A program made the translations under genes and the position numbers. From positions 2,666,001 to 2,730,000 of the forward strand of contig OZ242366.1 of NCBI GenBank assembly GCA_965208945.1: 64,000 nucleotides of DNA, written 5' to 3'. Below the pieces are notes generated by a model, which worked only from the letters and a program-made list of their open reading frames with translations, did no database searches and had not been told where the DNA came from. Shown here piece after piece: positions 8,533-17,205 of this stretch; the stretch's first letter is position 1; the number at the start of each line of letters is the position of its first letter. This stretch comes from JAPPLB01 sp965208945 (GTDB lineage Bacteria; Acidobacteriota; Terriglobia; Bryobacterales; UBA6623).

Positions 8533-9128
8533 CCTTTTTTCCCATTACTCGGTTTCCCGGTGCGGAGCGAAGCGACCGGGGGCGGGGCATTGCCGGCGGC
8601 AGGAAAGGGGCTGTCTCGAAAGCTCCCTCGCAGTGGTCGTTGTGCGATGAGAACAACCTCCCCTCAGACATGGCGGTCGCGCCGTTCAGCAACATCACCG
8701 ACCGCAACGAGAACGTGATCCCCGGTGCCGGGTCCCACGGCATCTTCCCGTACGCGCGAACCTCCCACTTCGAGATCAACGGGGGGTACAGCTACGTCCG
8801 ACCAGGCATCCGCTTAAAGCCCGCTCAAGGCCACGACAAGTCGTTATTCGTGGCTCGTGCGGCTACGGTTTTTTGGCAAGCGGCCTATGGCTGGGAGTGT
8901 GGATACATGCCGTAATGCGTGATGTGTATCGAGAAGAGGTGGAAGTTCGTCCGCCCGTCAGGTGTTTCTTTCTTGAGCAGACCAAGTCACTTCACATGGT
9001 TCTTCCCGAAACCCGGATCACCGCCTTTCAGGTTTTCACGAAACACGAGCCACGGCCTTTTATGTGAAAGCCACTTCGCAGCCTGCCTTTTTCAAATTGC
9101 GGGATCGTGAATCTGATAGGTTGGGTCC
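8533..9128. other. Intergenic region, possible decayed coding DNA
   Basis: About 600 bases with no gene I can support. A stretch at 8670-8800 has coding-like composition (product reading AVAPFSNITDRNENVIPG) but no homology I recognise and no proper start. A reverse-strand heptamer tract is at 9036-9055. Confidence 0.4.
9036..9055 (-). repeat. Heptamer tract (reverse orientation)
   Basis: TCACGAAACACGAGCCACGG, the reverse complement of the CGTGNNN tandem. Together with 9731-9770 it shows that heptamer tracts outside RE1 occur in both orientations. Confidence 0.5.
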
Positions 9129-9590
9129 ATGGCAAGAAGCATGGCTGGCAGTGTCGAGGACTATCTGGGAGAACTTTCCCGGGAGCGCCGCGAGGCCCTG
9201 CAGGAGGTGCGCAAGGTTGTCTTGGACAACCTTCCGGCGGGATATGTCGAGACCATGAACTGGGGCATGATCACGTATGAAATTCCCTTGGAGCGGTATC
9301 CCGACACGTACAACAAGCGCCCTCTGATGTACGCTGCCCTGGCGTCTCAGAAAAACCATATGTCGCTCCACCTGATGTGCGTGTACAGCCACAAGGAGTC
9401 CCGGATACGGTTTGAGGAAAAATTCAAGGCCAGCGGCAAGAAGCTGAACATGGGCAAATCGTGTGTTCGCTTCAAGAGACTGGAAGACCTCCCCCTGGAT
9501 GTTGTCGGCGAGGCCATTGCGGGAACCTCTGTTGATGCCTATATCAGGTTCTACCAGGAATCCCGAACGAAGCGGAAGACTTCCGCGTGA
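9129..9590 (+). CDS. DUF1801 / YdhG-like protein
   Basis: A 153-residue soluble protein of the DUF1801 family. It has the usual layout: an N-terminal helix pair (VEDYLGELSRERREALQEVR), then TMNWGMITYEIP and a central KNHMSLHLMCVYSH block, then GKKLNMGKSCVRFKRLEDLP. The fold is shared with YdhG and iron-sulfur-cluster-related CyaY-like proteins, but the function is unknown. Monocistronic, flanked on both sides by heptamer-containing spacers. ATG at 9129 and ATG at 9141 are both possible. Confidence 0.75.
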   Translation: MARSMAGSVEDYLGELSRERREALQEVRKVVLDNLPAGYVETMNWGMITYEIPLERYPDTYNKRPLMYAALASQKNHMSLHLMCVYSHKESRIRFEEKFKASGKKLNMGKSCVRFKRLEDLPLDVVGEAIAGTSVDAYIRFYQESRTKRKTSA

Positions 9591-9730
9591 CACATGGATT
9601 GGGCGCGGTTGAGGTATGTGGCCCGCGTGCATGAGCAGTTCCCGGCTGCCCGCACCGAGTTGGACGAGGCTGGGCAAATCTATTCATCAGGGGTGGCATC
9701 TTGAAAGCCTTTGGTGGGTGCTTTTGATGT

Positions 9731-9770
9731 ATCGAATCACGAGACCCGAGACACGAAATACGAATCACGG
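9731..9770 (-). repeat. Heptamer tract (reverse orientation)
   Basis: Five to six degenerate units read on the minus strand as CGTGATT, CGTATTT, CGTGTCT and so on. It lies in the spacer between the DUF1801 gene and the first cache-domain gene. Confidence 0.6.
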
Positions 9771-9820
9771 CTTTTACAGCCATTCCTGACCTCTCTGGTT
9801 CTGCTAACCTTTCACGTATC

Positions 9821-10843
9821 ATGCGAAGTAAAGCACTTTTCTTACCAATCCTTTTGGCCTTCCCGGTCGCCATTCCTACTCTTGCCAGCCATCCGGACGC
9901 TGAAGCGCTGACTTGTGCGGATCGCTCGGTCAGCGCAAGGGCCGTGCGCACGACAGGCGACGTTCAGGCTTTCGTCCAGTGCGCCTACGAGTACGTCCAG
10001 GAAATGGGGTTCGAGGAAGCCCGCCGAGCCTTCCACGAAGACGAGCGTTGGAGAAGCGGCCCGATCTATGTCTTTGTCTCCGAAGTCACACCAATGAGCG
10101 ATCAGACCCGAAGCCTAGTCTTCCCGCCCGATCCGGCAAGGGAAGGAACAACGATCAGACAGCTTCTGCTCGACGCCTTTGGAAACAACTACTACCAGGA
10201 ACGGTATCGCATCCTGAGCCTCGTCGGCGAGGGCTGGATCTACTACGCCTTCACCAACCCAGCGACGGGCCGGGATGAGCCGAAGGCTACCTACGTCAAG
10301 AGCATCGACTGGGACGGGATCCCGGCCGCGATCGGCTCGGGGATCTACCGCCGTGACATTCCGGGATCCTGCAATAGCGAAGAGGTCAACGCCATGGCGC
10401 TCGAGGCCGACCCGTCCGACGAGAGGCTGCAGGAGTTCGTCCGTTGCGCCGCCATCGAACTGGAGTCGAAAGGGTATTTCGCCACGATTCCGCTGTCGAC
10501 CGATCCGCGTTGGAAGCATGGTTCGATCTACTTGTTCGCTGTGGACACGTATGGCAGCGCGCTGTTCAGCGGCGATCCCGGCATCGGGCAGCCGGGCGCC
10601 GGTGCTTCGGAGTTGAACGACATGATGGACGGACCCTTCGGGGGCCGGGACGTGGTGAGCGTGGGGGATGCGTTCGGTGAAACCCTTCTGTACTACACGG
10701 CGCGGAATCCCGGCAACGACGAAATGCAGAACAAGGTGACGTTCGTCAAGAGGGTCGTCGTCTTTGGCCTACCGGTGCTGATCGGAGCCGGCTATTATCC
10801 GGGCTATGTACCCCGGCCCGACTACGGTACCTTTCCCTTCTAG
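9821..10843 (+). CDS. Exported tandem cache-domain protein, paralogue 1
   Basis: A 340-residue protein with a signal peptide (cut near TLASHPDA) and two similar cache-like units. The first contains VQAFVQCAYEYVQEMGFEEA and RWRSGPIYVFVSE. The second contains LQEFVRCAAIELESKGYF and RWKHGSIYLFAVD. Free-standing periplasmic cache domains bind small ligands. The C-terminal 165 residues are almost identical to those of the oppositely oriented gene at 15031-16059, while the N-terminal halves are much less alike, suggesting recent gene conversion. No sensor kinase or chemoreceptor is adjacent, so its signalling partner is unknown. Confidence 0.7.
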   Translation: MRSKALFLPILLAFPVAIPTLASHPDAEALTCADRSVSARAVRTTGDVQAFVQCAYEYVQEMGFEEARRAFHEDERWRSGPIYVFVSEVTPMSDQTRSLVFPPDPAREGTTIRQLLLDAFGNNYYQERYRILSLVGEGWIYYAFTNPATGRDEPKATYVKSIDWDGIPAAIGSGIYRRDIPGSCNSEEVNAMALEADPSDERLQEFVRCAAIELESKGYFATIPLSTDPRWKHGSIYLFAVDTYGSALFSGDPGIGQPGAGASELNDMMDGPFGGRDVVSVGDAFGETLLYYTARNPGNDEMQNKVTFVKRVVVFGLPVLIGAGYYPGYVPRPDYGTFPF

Positions 10844-10863
10844 CAGTGGAGTGGAGTAACAGG

Positions 10864-10887
10864 CCGTGATTCGTGTCTCGTGATTCG
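10864..10887 (+). repeat. CGTGNNN heptamer tract
   Basis: Three perfect units (CGTGATT, CGTGTCT, CGTGATT) twenty bases after the cache gene stop. Confidence 0.6.
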
Positions 10888-10941
10888 CGGCGCGAAGGCA
10901 GACGCCGGTGGAGTCTTGGCGTTTGTCAGGCAAGCGCCGCG

Positions 10942-11688
10942 TTACAGGAGGAACCGGACGCCTGCTTCAATCTGGTCGGAATCGATCGGCTGTCCTCGAC
11001 TTGAGCGAAAGCGATAGCCGAAGCGGAACTCCATGCGCCGTGAGACTCGAGCGGAGAGGCCTGCCATGATCTGATAGGCAAACCGGGTGTCGTCGTAGGT
11101 GACGGTGGTCATGAGGGAGAGCGGATCGCTGGTGTTTTCAGAGTCGGGTGGGGGGGGATCTACCAAGCCGGTGAGGAAGTCGGGAAGCGCGGTCTCCAAG
11201 GTGACGCTGGAGTTGATGACCCCATCATGGAAGAAGGATCCCAGTCCGAAACCGGCATAGGGACTCACTTTCCATTTGGGGTAGCGGTAGTAGACATTGC
11301 CCATCAGGGACTGGGTCTTGATGTCTCCGTCGATCCCTATGCTGATCGGGATGCTGCCGGAGAATACTGAACCTGTGGAGCCCGTATCGAAGCCCTGGGA
11401 GAGATTTACAGGGGGACCATCGACAGCGGCTTTCTGGTACCCCCATTCCATCTCGGTCGAGAATCCCTCCTTGAAGGAGTAGCCGAATGCCCCCGAGAAT
11501 CCGGCTCCCGCATTGAAATCGATCCCCGCGCCACCGGCGTCCGGTGGATGCATGGGGTCGTATGGGAAAACGGCTGATCCAGCAAAACCGACGAAGAACT
11601 CCCCATCTCCGCCAGTATTCTCAGCGCTCAGAGGACTGTACGAGGACAGGAAGAAGAACAGGAGCAGGGAGCATCGAAGGAGTTTCAT
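10942..11688 (-). CDS. Outer membrane beta-barrel protein
   Basis: A 248-residue exported protein. It has a signal peptide (residues 1-22, ending SPLSA) and then alternating short strands rich in aromatic and glycine residues, such as GAGFSGAFGYSFKEGFSTEMEW (in part), YYRYPKWKVSPYAGFGLGSFF and MEFRFGYRFRS. It ends in a phenylalanine-leucine pair (GVRFLL), the pattern of OmpA-like eight-stranded barrels. The ATG at 11688 is preceded by AGGCGGAA. It is divergent from nothing obvious and probably monocistronic. Confidence 0.7.
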   Translation of the reverse strand: MKLLRCSLLLFFFLSSYSPLSAENTGGDGEFFVGFAGSAVFPYDPMHPPDAGGAGIDFNAGAGFSGAFGYSFKEGFSTEMEWGYQKAAVDGPPVNLSQGFDTGSTGSVFSGSIPISIGIDGDIKTQSLMGNVYYRYPKWKVSPYAGFGLGSFFHDGVINSSVTLETALPDFLTGLVDPPPPDSENTSDPLSLMTTVTYDDTRFAYQIMAGLSARVSRRMEFRFGYRFRSSRGQPIDSDQIEAGVRFLL

Positions 11689-11856
11689 TTCCGCCTTCCC
11701 TGTGTCTCGTGTTCCTGGTTTCGGAAAAAACATCGGAAGTTTTCCGGTGCCGCGCGAAAGAGAATCGCCAGAGAGACGGTTACTCTCTCGTTGTCAAATC
11801 GCACCTCAAGTTTCATGGCCCTTCTTCCTCATCTTCGACTGCATAACCTGGAAGGC

Positions 11857-12429
11857 TTACGGGCGGGGCAAGGGTTCAGCATCGGCTTGCAGCGCAGGAG
11901 TTTGGGACACGTACTTCTCTACGATAGGGAAAAGGTCTTTGCCTTCGAAGATACCGCGATTCGACAGTTTGTAGCGGTAGTCCTCTTTGATCCAGCCCTT
12001 CTGATCAATGATGAAAACGTGGGGTATTTCGAATCTTGGCCGCTCCGGAGTGAGCTTGAGGTAGGAGATCGCCACTTGCCCGCAATCAAACAGGATCACG
12101 CTGTCCTGCAGGTTGTTCCGTGAATGATATTGAGCAACGGTCCTCTGGTTATCGGGCGGTGAGTTGACGATCGACAGCACCTGGAGGCGACCCAGATACT
12201 TCTGCTGCAATTGCGACAGCACCTTCGAGAAACTGCTGCAATGGGGGCAGGTGGTCTTCATGATGTTGAGCAGTACGACCTTGCCGCGATAGTCGTACAG
12301 GTCGTGATGTTTCAGGTCCGAGTCGGGCAGTGAAAAACCCGGAGCGCGCCGATTGGAAAGCTCGTCCGATGCCCAAGCCGTGGCTGCGAGCGGGAGAGCC
12401 CATCCATATACGAGAACACTTCTTCGCAT
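11857..12429 (-). CDS. TlpA-like periplasmic thioredoxin-fold protein
   Basis: A 190-residue exported redoxin: signal peptide (MRRSVLVYGWALPLAATAWA), then the AhpC/TSA-Redoxin pattern GKVVLLNIMKTTCPHCSSF with a CPHC active site near residue 65. The late block PHVFIIDQKGWIKEDYRY corresponds to the conserved cis-proline strand of TlpA/ResA proteins. Likely a periplasmic thiol reductant or oxidant, partner unknown. The start at 12429 is chosen because it begins a clean signal peptide; the frame extends further upstream without coding character. Confidence 0.8.
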   Translation of the reverse strand: MRRSVLVYGWALPLAATAWASDELSNRRAPGFSLPDSDLKHHDLYDYRGKVVLLNIMKTTCPHCSSFSKVLSQLQQKYLGRLQVLSIVNSPPDNQRTVAQYHSRNNLQDSVILFDCGQVAISYLKLTPERPRFEIPHVFIIDQKGWIKEDYRYKLSNRGIFEGKDLFPIVEKYVSQTPALQADAEPLPRP

Positions 12430-12626
12430 GATTAGCACCTTAGCAGAACAGTCTGTGATATCGTGTGGCCCATCACACCGAGAAGCCCCTTCGTGCTGAA
12501 ACGCCGTCATCCGACAGCGTCTTCACTACGCTCAGGCTTTCGTTTGTCGGCAGGAATCGGAACTACTCCCACATTTTCCAGGTTAAACAGATCGCCGCGC
12601 CCGGGCAAACACAGGGCAACTTCGAG

Positions 12627-13484
12627 ATGAAGCCTCGCAGAATCACTGTTGTCGTCGCCGCGGAATTGGTGAGCACTGCGAAGGCCATTCTGAGTGGGAG
12701 AAACGGTCTCGTTTTCATTTTTTTCGTAACGGGCGTGTTTGGGGTTCTCGCAGACACGGCGCTTGCTCAGAGGTCGAGGTTCTATGTCGGTGTTCCTGTG
12801 ATGGCCGAGCGTCTGGATGTTTTCTACGAGAAAACCGTCGACAATACCGACCCGCGCAACCTTTCACCGAGCAAGGGAAGGATATATCGGGCGGAAGATT
12901 CCTCTGTCGGCACGGCAAGTGGCGTTGGTTTCCTGGCTGGCTACCGCGTTCCTCTGGGCCCGAGCGGCGTCTTTGTGAGCGGCGAGGGAGATGTGACCTT
13001 CCCCGGCGGTTCGGTGCAGGGGCACTTCGAGGGCGCAGGAGCCTCCGAGAGCCGCTCACAACTTGGGGAAAATTGGCCCGAAGATTGGTCCTTTGAAAAA
13101 AACAGAAGTTATGGCGTAACGATCCGGTTGGGCGCCGGCATGCCGGCGCTCTCAGGCTTGAGCGTGTATGCTCTCGCAGGTCTGCGCCGCCTCGACGCAA
13201 CTCTCAGTGCGGATTATGTCGGATGCTTCAGTTCTGAGTTATGTACGTCCGCCGAGGAATTTACCTCGGGAACGTTCAAATACGATGAGGATTTCACCGG
13301 GTGGACGACCGGCGGCGGTCTGGAAAAGAGGCTGGGGAACGCCTCGATTCGGGGCGAACTGCGCTACACCGATTACAGAAGCGCAGGTAGGGTTGTTCCG
13401 TACGACGACCTTGGAATCAAGGTGCCGATCGGCATGGAGGCGGACGGAGTCGGCTTTCTGGTGAGCCTGCTCTGGTATTTCTGA
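12627..13484 (+). CDS. Outer membrane beta-barrel protein
   Basis: A 285-residue protein with a long signal sequence (hydrophobic residues about 28-46, ending TALAQ) and a porin/OmpW-like C-terminal barrel. Alternating strands include GVGFLAGYRVPLG, YGVTIRLGAGMPA, SVYALAGLRRLDATLS, ELRYTDYRS and the terminal FLVSLLWYF ending in Phe, the usual signal for outer membrane assembly. Function is unknown. The start at 12627 is preceded by GCAACTTCGAG without a strong ribosome binding site, so an upstream start is possible. Confidence 0.65.
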   Translation: MKPRRITVVVAAELVSTAKAILSGRNGLVFIFFVTGVFGVLADTALAQRSRFYVGVPVMAERLDVFYEKTVDNTDPRNLSPSKGRIYRAEDSSVGTASGVGFLAGYRVPLGPSGVFVSGEGDVTFPGGSVQGHFEGAGASESRSQLGENWPEDWSFEKNRSYGVTIRLGAGMPALSGLSVYALAGLRRLDATLSADYVGCFSSELCTSAEEFTSGTFKYDEDFTGWTTGGGLEKRLGNASIRGELRYTDYRSAGRVVPYDDLGIKVPIGMEADGVGFLVSLLWYF

Positions 13485-13642
13485 GTTCCAGCTCGTCCTT
13501 GGGGTCTTGAGCCCGCTTCTCCCGGGGGCCGAAGGTGATGCTGCGGCGTCACATTGCCGGCGGATCTTGTGACGGTGCCCCGGACATGTCGGCGCACTGC
13601 ATCTGCTCGGCGAGATTCATGCCCAGGCGGTCCGGCTCTGGC

Positions 13643-14665
13643 CTACTCCTTCACCCACTTCTGCAACAGAGGAGGGCTGGGGCGCGGGGACCGAGTCAGT
13701 CCGGCGAACACATTGCCCAGGTCGTCCGCACCCACTCCTTCCGGGTTGATACCGTCGATGAAGGCCCATAGGGAGCCGTCCTTCGCGCTTCCGATCCGAA
13801 CCCCGTTTTCCCATCCGGCATTGACCAGCACTCCGGCGATCTCCCTGTTCGATTCAGAGTCCGCCACATACAGAATGTCGTCGCCGGCAATCGCCACCCC
13901 GCTCGGCCTTCCGAATTGCTTCCATTCGTCCACGAACCGCATGTCGCGATCGAAGATCTGGATTCGATTGTTGGAACGGTCGGCCACGAAGAGCCGTCCT
14001 TGCGAGTCGAAGGCCAACGCATGAGGACCGTCGAATTCGCCAGGCGCGGAGCCCTTCCGGCCCCAGGAGTTGACGTACGTCCCGGCGCTCGTGAATCGCA
14101 CGATCCGGTCGCCGTCTTGCTGGCTGGTTGACGGACGCGGGAAATGCCCATCCGCGATCAAGATGTCGCCGTTGGGGGCTACCGCGCAGGCCGTCGGAGC
14201 AATGAACGTGTCGGGTCCTGCCTTGGACACACCCGCCTTGCCCAGCGTCAACAAAAGCTCTCCTTCCGGGCTGAACTTGAAGAATTGATAGCCTCGCCCT
14301 GCCTTGGAAGGGGCGTCGCCGAACGGACCGCTGTCCCCAGCCCAGAGGTTTCCGTCCTGGTCCTTGCAAAACCCGTGGGCCTGCACGAAGACGCCGCCGC
14401 CGAAGGTCCTGACCGCCTTGCCGTCGCTGTCGAGCTTGATGATCGGGGGGTCGGATCGATGATGCAGCCACACGCCGCCCTCCCCATCCGGGATGATCCC
14501 GATCGACGCCCCCCAGAGAACGCCCTCCGGCAGATCACCCCACCCCTCAAGCAACCGGTAGGGATTATCGAGGGCGGTCTTGGCAGTTTGAGCAGGCAGG
14601 TCAGCCGTTGCCAGCAAAATCAGTGCGCAGGCGAGCCAGGGCCTTACGCGGAGCGTCTCGAGCAT
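13643..14665 (-). CDS. Exported NHL-repeat beta-propeller protein
   Basis: A 340-residue secreted protein. It has a signal peptide (ALILLATADLPAQ) and then at least five NHL/SMP-30-like blades, recognisable by repeats such as GEFDGPHALAFDSQGRLFVA, DRSNNRIQIFD, IAPTACAVAPNGDILIADG and RPSGVAIAGDDILYVADSES. Relatives are often annotated as peptidylglycine monooxygenase-like or 6-bladed propeller proteins; no catalytic residues can be claimed. ATG at 14665 is preferred over ATG at 14674 because the ribosome binding site CGGAGG lies nine bases before it and would be fused to the earlier ATG. Confidence 0.75.
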   Translation of the reverse strand: MLETLRVRPWLACALILLATADLPAQTAKTALDNPYRLLEGWGDLPEGVLWGASIGIIPDGEGGVWLHHRSDPPIIKLDSDGKAVRTFGGGVFVQAHGFCKDQDGNLWAGDSGPFGDAPSKAGRGYQFFKFSPEGELLLTLGKAGVSKAGPDTFIAPTACAVAPNGDILIADGHFPRPSTSQQDGDRIVRFTSAGTYVNSWGRKGSAPGEFDGPHALAFDSQGRLFVADRSNNRIQIFDRDMRFVDEWKQFGRPSGVAIAGDDILYVADSESNREIAGVLVNAGWENGVRIGSAKDGSLWAFIDGINPEGVGADDLGNVFAGLTRSPRPSPPLLQKWVKE

Positions 14666-14785
14666 GAGTGTCATCCTCCGAAGGTCCGTTGCACGGGAGT
14701 GCGTGACAATGGGTTTCGTCGTGGCCCGACCGCAGTGTACTCGTTTCGATCAGCCTTGGTCCTCAAATACGATTCGCAGTAATGA

Positions 14786-15034
14786 AGGATTGCCACCCAT
14801 GCCGATGTCTCTGCGGACAACGTCCTTTTCCGGCTGTCTCCAGATGCAGCTAATCGTGATCCGGCGTTGGCGGGTTTGGTCGGTTACAAGGTTCGGATTC
14901 CCTCGGACCAAATGTTCCACACCTCCAACACCCACAGCGACCGCAAGGCGCGGTTCCTCTACGATGCCTCCACATGTTCGATGCCGAGGCTACCTCCGCC
15001 GCCAGGAGACGAAATTACTTCACACCCCTGCTAG
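14786..15034 (+). other. Coding-like remnant without a start codon
   Basis: An 82-codon open frame between two stops whose product (THADVSADNVLFRLSPDAA, then VRIPSDQMFHTSNTHSDRKA) has strong coding character but no usable start. It runs into the 3' end of the convergent cache gene. It may be the decayed tail of a lost gene. No family recognised. Confidence 0.2.
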
Positions 15035-16059
15035 AAGGGGAAGTTACCGTAGTCAGGCCGGGGCACATAGCCGGGATAATAACCGGCTCCGATCAGGACC
15101 GGCAGGCCATTGGCCACGACCCTCTTGACGAACGTCACCTTGTTCTGCATCTCATCGTTTCCGGGATTCCGGGCCGTGTAGTACAGAAGGGTTTCTCCGA
15201 ACGCATTACCCACACTTACCACGTCCCGACCGCCGAAGGGGCCGTCCATCATGTCGTTCAACTCGGAAGCACCGGCGCCCGGCTGCCCGATGTCGGGATC
15301 GCCGCTGAACAGCGCGTAGCCGTTGGTGTCCAGGCCGAACAAGTAGATCGAGCCATGCTTCCAACGTGGATCGGTTGCCAGCGTGATCGTGGCGAAATAC
15401 CCTTTCGACTCCAACTCCATGGCGGCGCAGCGGACAAACTCCTGCAGCCTATCGTCGGACGGGTCGGCCTCGAGTTCCATGGCGTTGACCTCTTCGCTCC
15501 GGCAGGTGCCCGGCAGGTCGCGTAAATAGATACCGGCGCCGAGCATGGCAGGAATGCCTCTCCAACTGACCGGCAATATGTAGGAGACCTTCGGGGACAC
15601 CAAGCCTGTCTCGTAGTTTTCGAATCCGTAGTACGAAAAGCCCCCTCCGTTGGCGTGGATGATGCGGACGCCTTCCGCAACGATGTCGGTGCCGAATGTA
15701 TCTGTCCGGTCGCCCAGCATGGCCGGGTCCGTAGTTTCGCGCTCCGGTCTGCCGGCATGCACGAGCGACCGAGCCTGCGTCCCGTCGGGGATCAGCTCGG
15801 TGATGAAGATATAGACGGGTCCGCTTTTCCAGCGAGTATCGTTGTGGAAGGCATCGTATGCCTTGTCCTCGCCCACTTCTTCCAAGAACTCACGGGCGCA
15901 CTGCACGAAGGCCTGAATGTCCTGTGTCGTGCGCACGGCCTTGGCACTGACGGAACGATCCGCACAGGTCAGCGCAGCACTGTCCGGATGACTGGCGAGA
16001 GCAGGAGCGGCGGCCAAGAAAAATAAAAGGATTAGTGAGGAAAGTGCTTGACGTCGCAT
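15031..16059 (-). CDS. Exported tandem cache-domain protein, paralogue 2
   Basis: A 342-residue exported protein (signal peptide ending AAAPALASHPDS) with the same two-unit architecture as the gene at 9821-10843 but on the opposite strand. The second halves of the two proteins are nearly identical from SEEVNAM onward to the end (YYPGYVPRPDYG), while the first halves share only the framework (ALTCADRSVSAKAVRTT). The frame is open well upstream of the chosen ATG, but only 16059 begins a proper signal peptide. Role as for paralogue 1: periplasmic ligand-binding domain protein with no visible partner. Confidence 0.7.
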   Translation of the reverse strand: MRRQALSSLILLFFLAAAPALASHPDSAALTCADRSVSAKAVRTTQDIQAFVQCAREFLEEVGEDKAYDAFHNDTRWKSGPVYIFITELIPDGTQARSLVHAGRPERETTDPAMLGDRTDTFGTDIVAEGVRIIHANGGGFSYYGFENYETGLVSPKVSYILPVSWRGIPAMLGAGIYLRDLPGTCRSEEVNAMELEADPSDDRLQEFVRCAAMELESKGYFATITLATDPRWKHGSIYLFGLDTNGYALFSGDPDIGQPGAGASELNDMMDGPFGGRDVVSVGNAFGETLLYYTARNPGNDEMQNKVTFVKRVVANGLPVLIGAGYYPGYVPRPDYGNFPF

Positions 16060-16212
16060 GTTACGTGCAAAGTTAGCAGAAAAGGAGGGGTTTTGGAATC
16101 CCTGACGCGAGGCTCCCGGCCGGCCGAGGAGCAGGCGTTGCATCAGCAGTGGGGAAGGTTCTCGACAGGCTGTCGAGCCGGGGCTGGTACACTCTCGGAG
16201 AATCCGGCGGGG

Positions 16213-17169
16213 ATGCCGGACGGCAGAAAAATGTCCGAGTGGTTGAAGGGCGTCGGGAGCCGGCAGTATACCTCGCTGTGGAGGCTTCCTGAGCCGCTTG
16301 CCGTCTGCGAGGCGCACGGGTCGGACGGCACTCCGATCATACTCAGGCGGCATGGCAATCCGGAGGGGCCTCGGCTGGTCTTGAGCCACGCCAACGGACT
16401 CGCGGCAGATTCGTACTATCCCTTCTGGTCATTGCTTTGCGACCGGTTCGATCTCGTTCTCTACGATCTCCGGAATCACGGCTGGAATCCGGTTGGAGAT
16501 CTTCGAAGGCACAACATCCCCACGTTTGTCCGGGACAACGCATGTGTCGTCAGAGCCATCGAACGGTATTTTGGCGACAAGCCGAAGATTGGGGTTTTTC
16601 ATTCGTTGTCGGCGGTGACGGCGGTCCTTCAATCGGTTGCAGAGAAGGGGTTTTCGGCTCTCGTTTTGTTCGATCCTGCCACCTGCGCCAACGCCCGTGA
16701 GTCGCAAGACATCCGGAAGATGTCGAGCCTCATGTCGGAAAAAGCGCGCAAGCGGCAGGATCGCTTCGAGAGGTGCGAGGAGTTGACGGAACGCCTGCTT
16801 CGTTCTCGCGCTTTCGAGCGCCTGCTTCCCGGAACGGCAGATCTGATCGCGCGGACGACACTGCGCCGTGTGGCCGACGGGGGAACCGGGTACCAGTTGC
16901 GCTGTCCTCGCGAGTACGAAGCTCAGGTGTTCAAGGAACTCTATAGCTCGGCCGAGGCGGCGGACATCAAGCACCTCTCCTGTCCCGCGAAGATCATCGG
17001 AGCGGACCCCATGGCGCAATTCTCATTCCTGCCGAGCGTGGAACTCAGCGACATGGTGGCTCTCGATTACGATTTCGTACCTGAGACGACCCACTTTCTC
17101 CAGCTCGAACGTCCGCAGGAGTGCATTAACCTGATGCTCGGTTTTCTTGAGGATTGCAAGCTCGCGTAG
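16213..17169 (+). CDS. Alpha/beta hydrolase
   Basis: About 318 residues of the alpha/beta-hydrolase fold: LVLSHANGLAADSYYPF (oxyanion-hole region after strand 3), LVLYDLRNHGWN, then IGVFHSLSAVTAVLQ where the nucleophile elbow would be G-x-S-x-S (FHSLSA), and a late ETTHFLQLERP supplying the catalytic histidine. The unusual elbow (HSLS) is as read. The substrate is unknown; the next gene is an acyl-CoA ligase 36 bases downstream in the same direction, so a carboxylic acid or ester pathway is possible. ATG at 16231 is an alternative start. Confidence 0.7.
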   Translation: MPDGRKMSEWLKGVGSRQYTSLWRLPEPLAVCEAHGSDGTPIILRRHGNPEGPRLVLSHANGLAADSYYPFWSLLCDRFDLVLYDLRNHGWNPVGDLRRHNIPTFVRDNACVVRAIERYFGDKPKIGVFHSLSAVTAVLQSVAEKGFSALVLFDPATCANARESQDIRKMSSLMSEKARKRQDRFERCEELTERLLRSRAFERLLPGTADLIARTTLRRVADGGTGYQLRCPREYEAQVFKELYSSAEAADIKHLSCPAKIIGADPMAQFSFLPSVELSDMVALDYDFVPETTHFLQLERPQECINLMLGFLEDCKLA

Positions 17170-17205
17170 GCGGGCGTTGGGTGCTCCGGGGAAAGATCGC
17201 GATCC

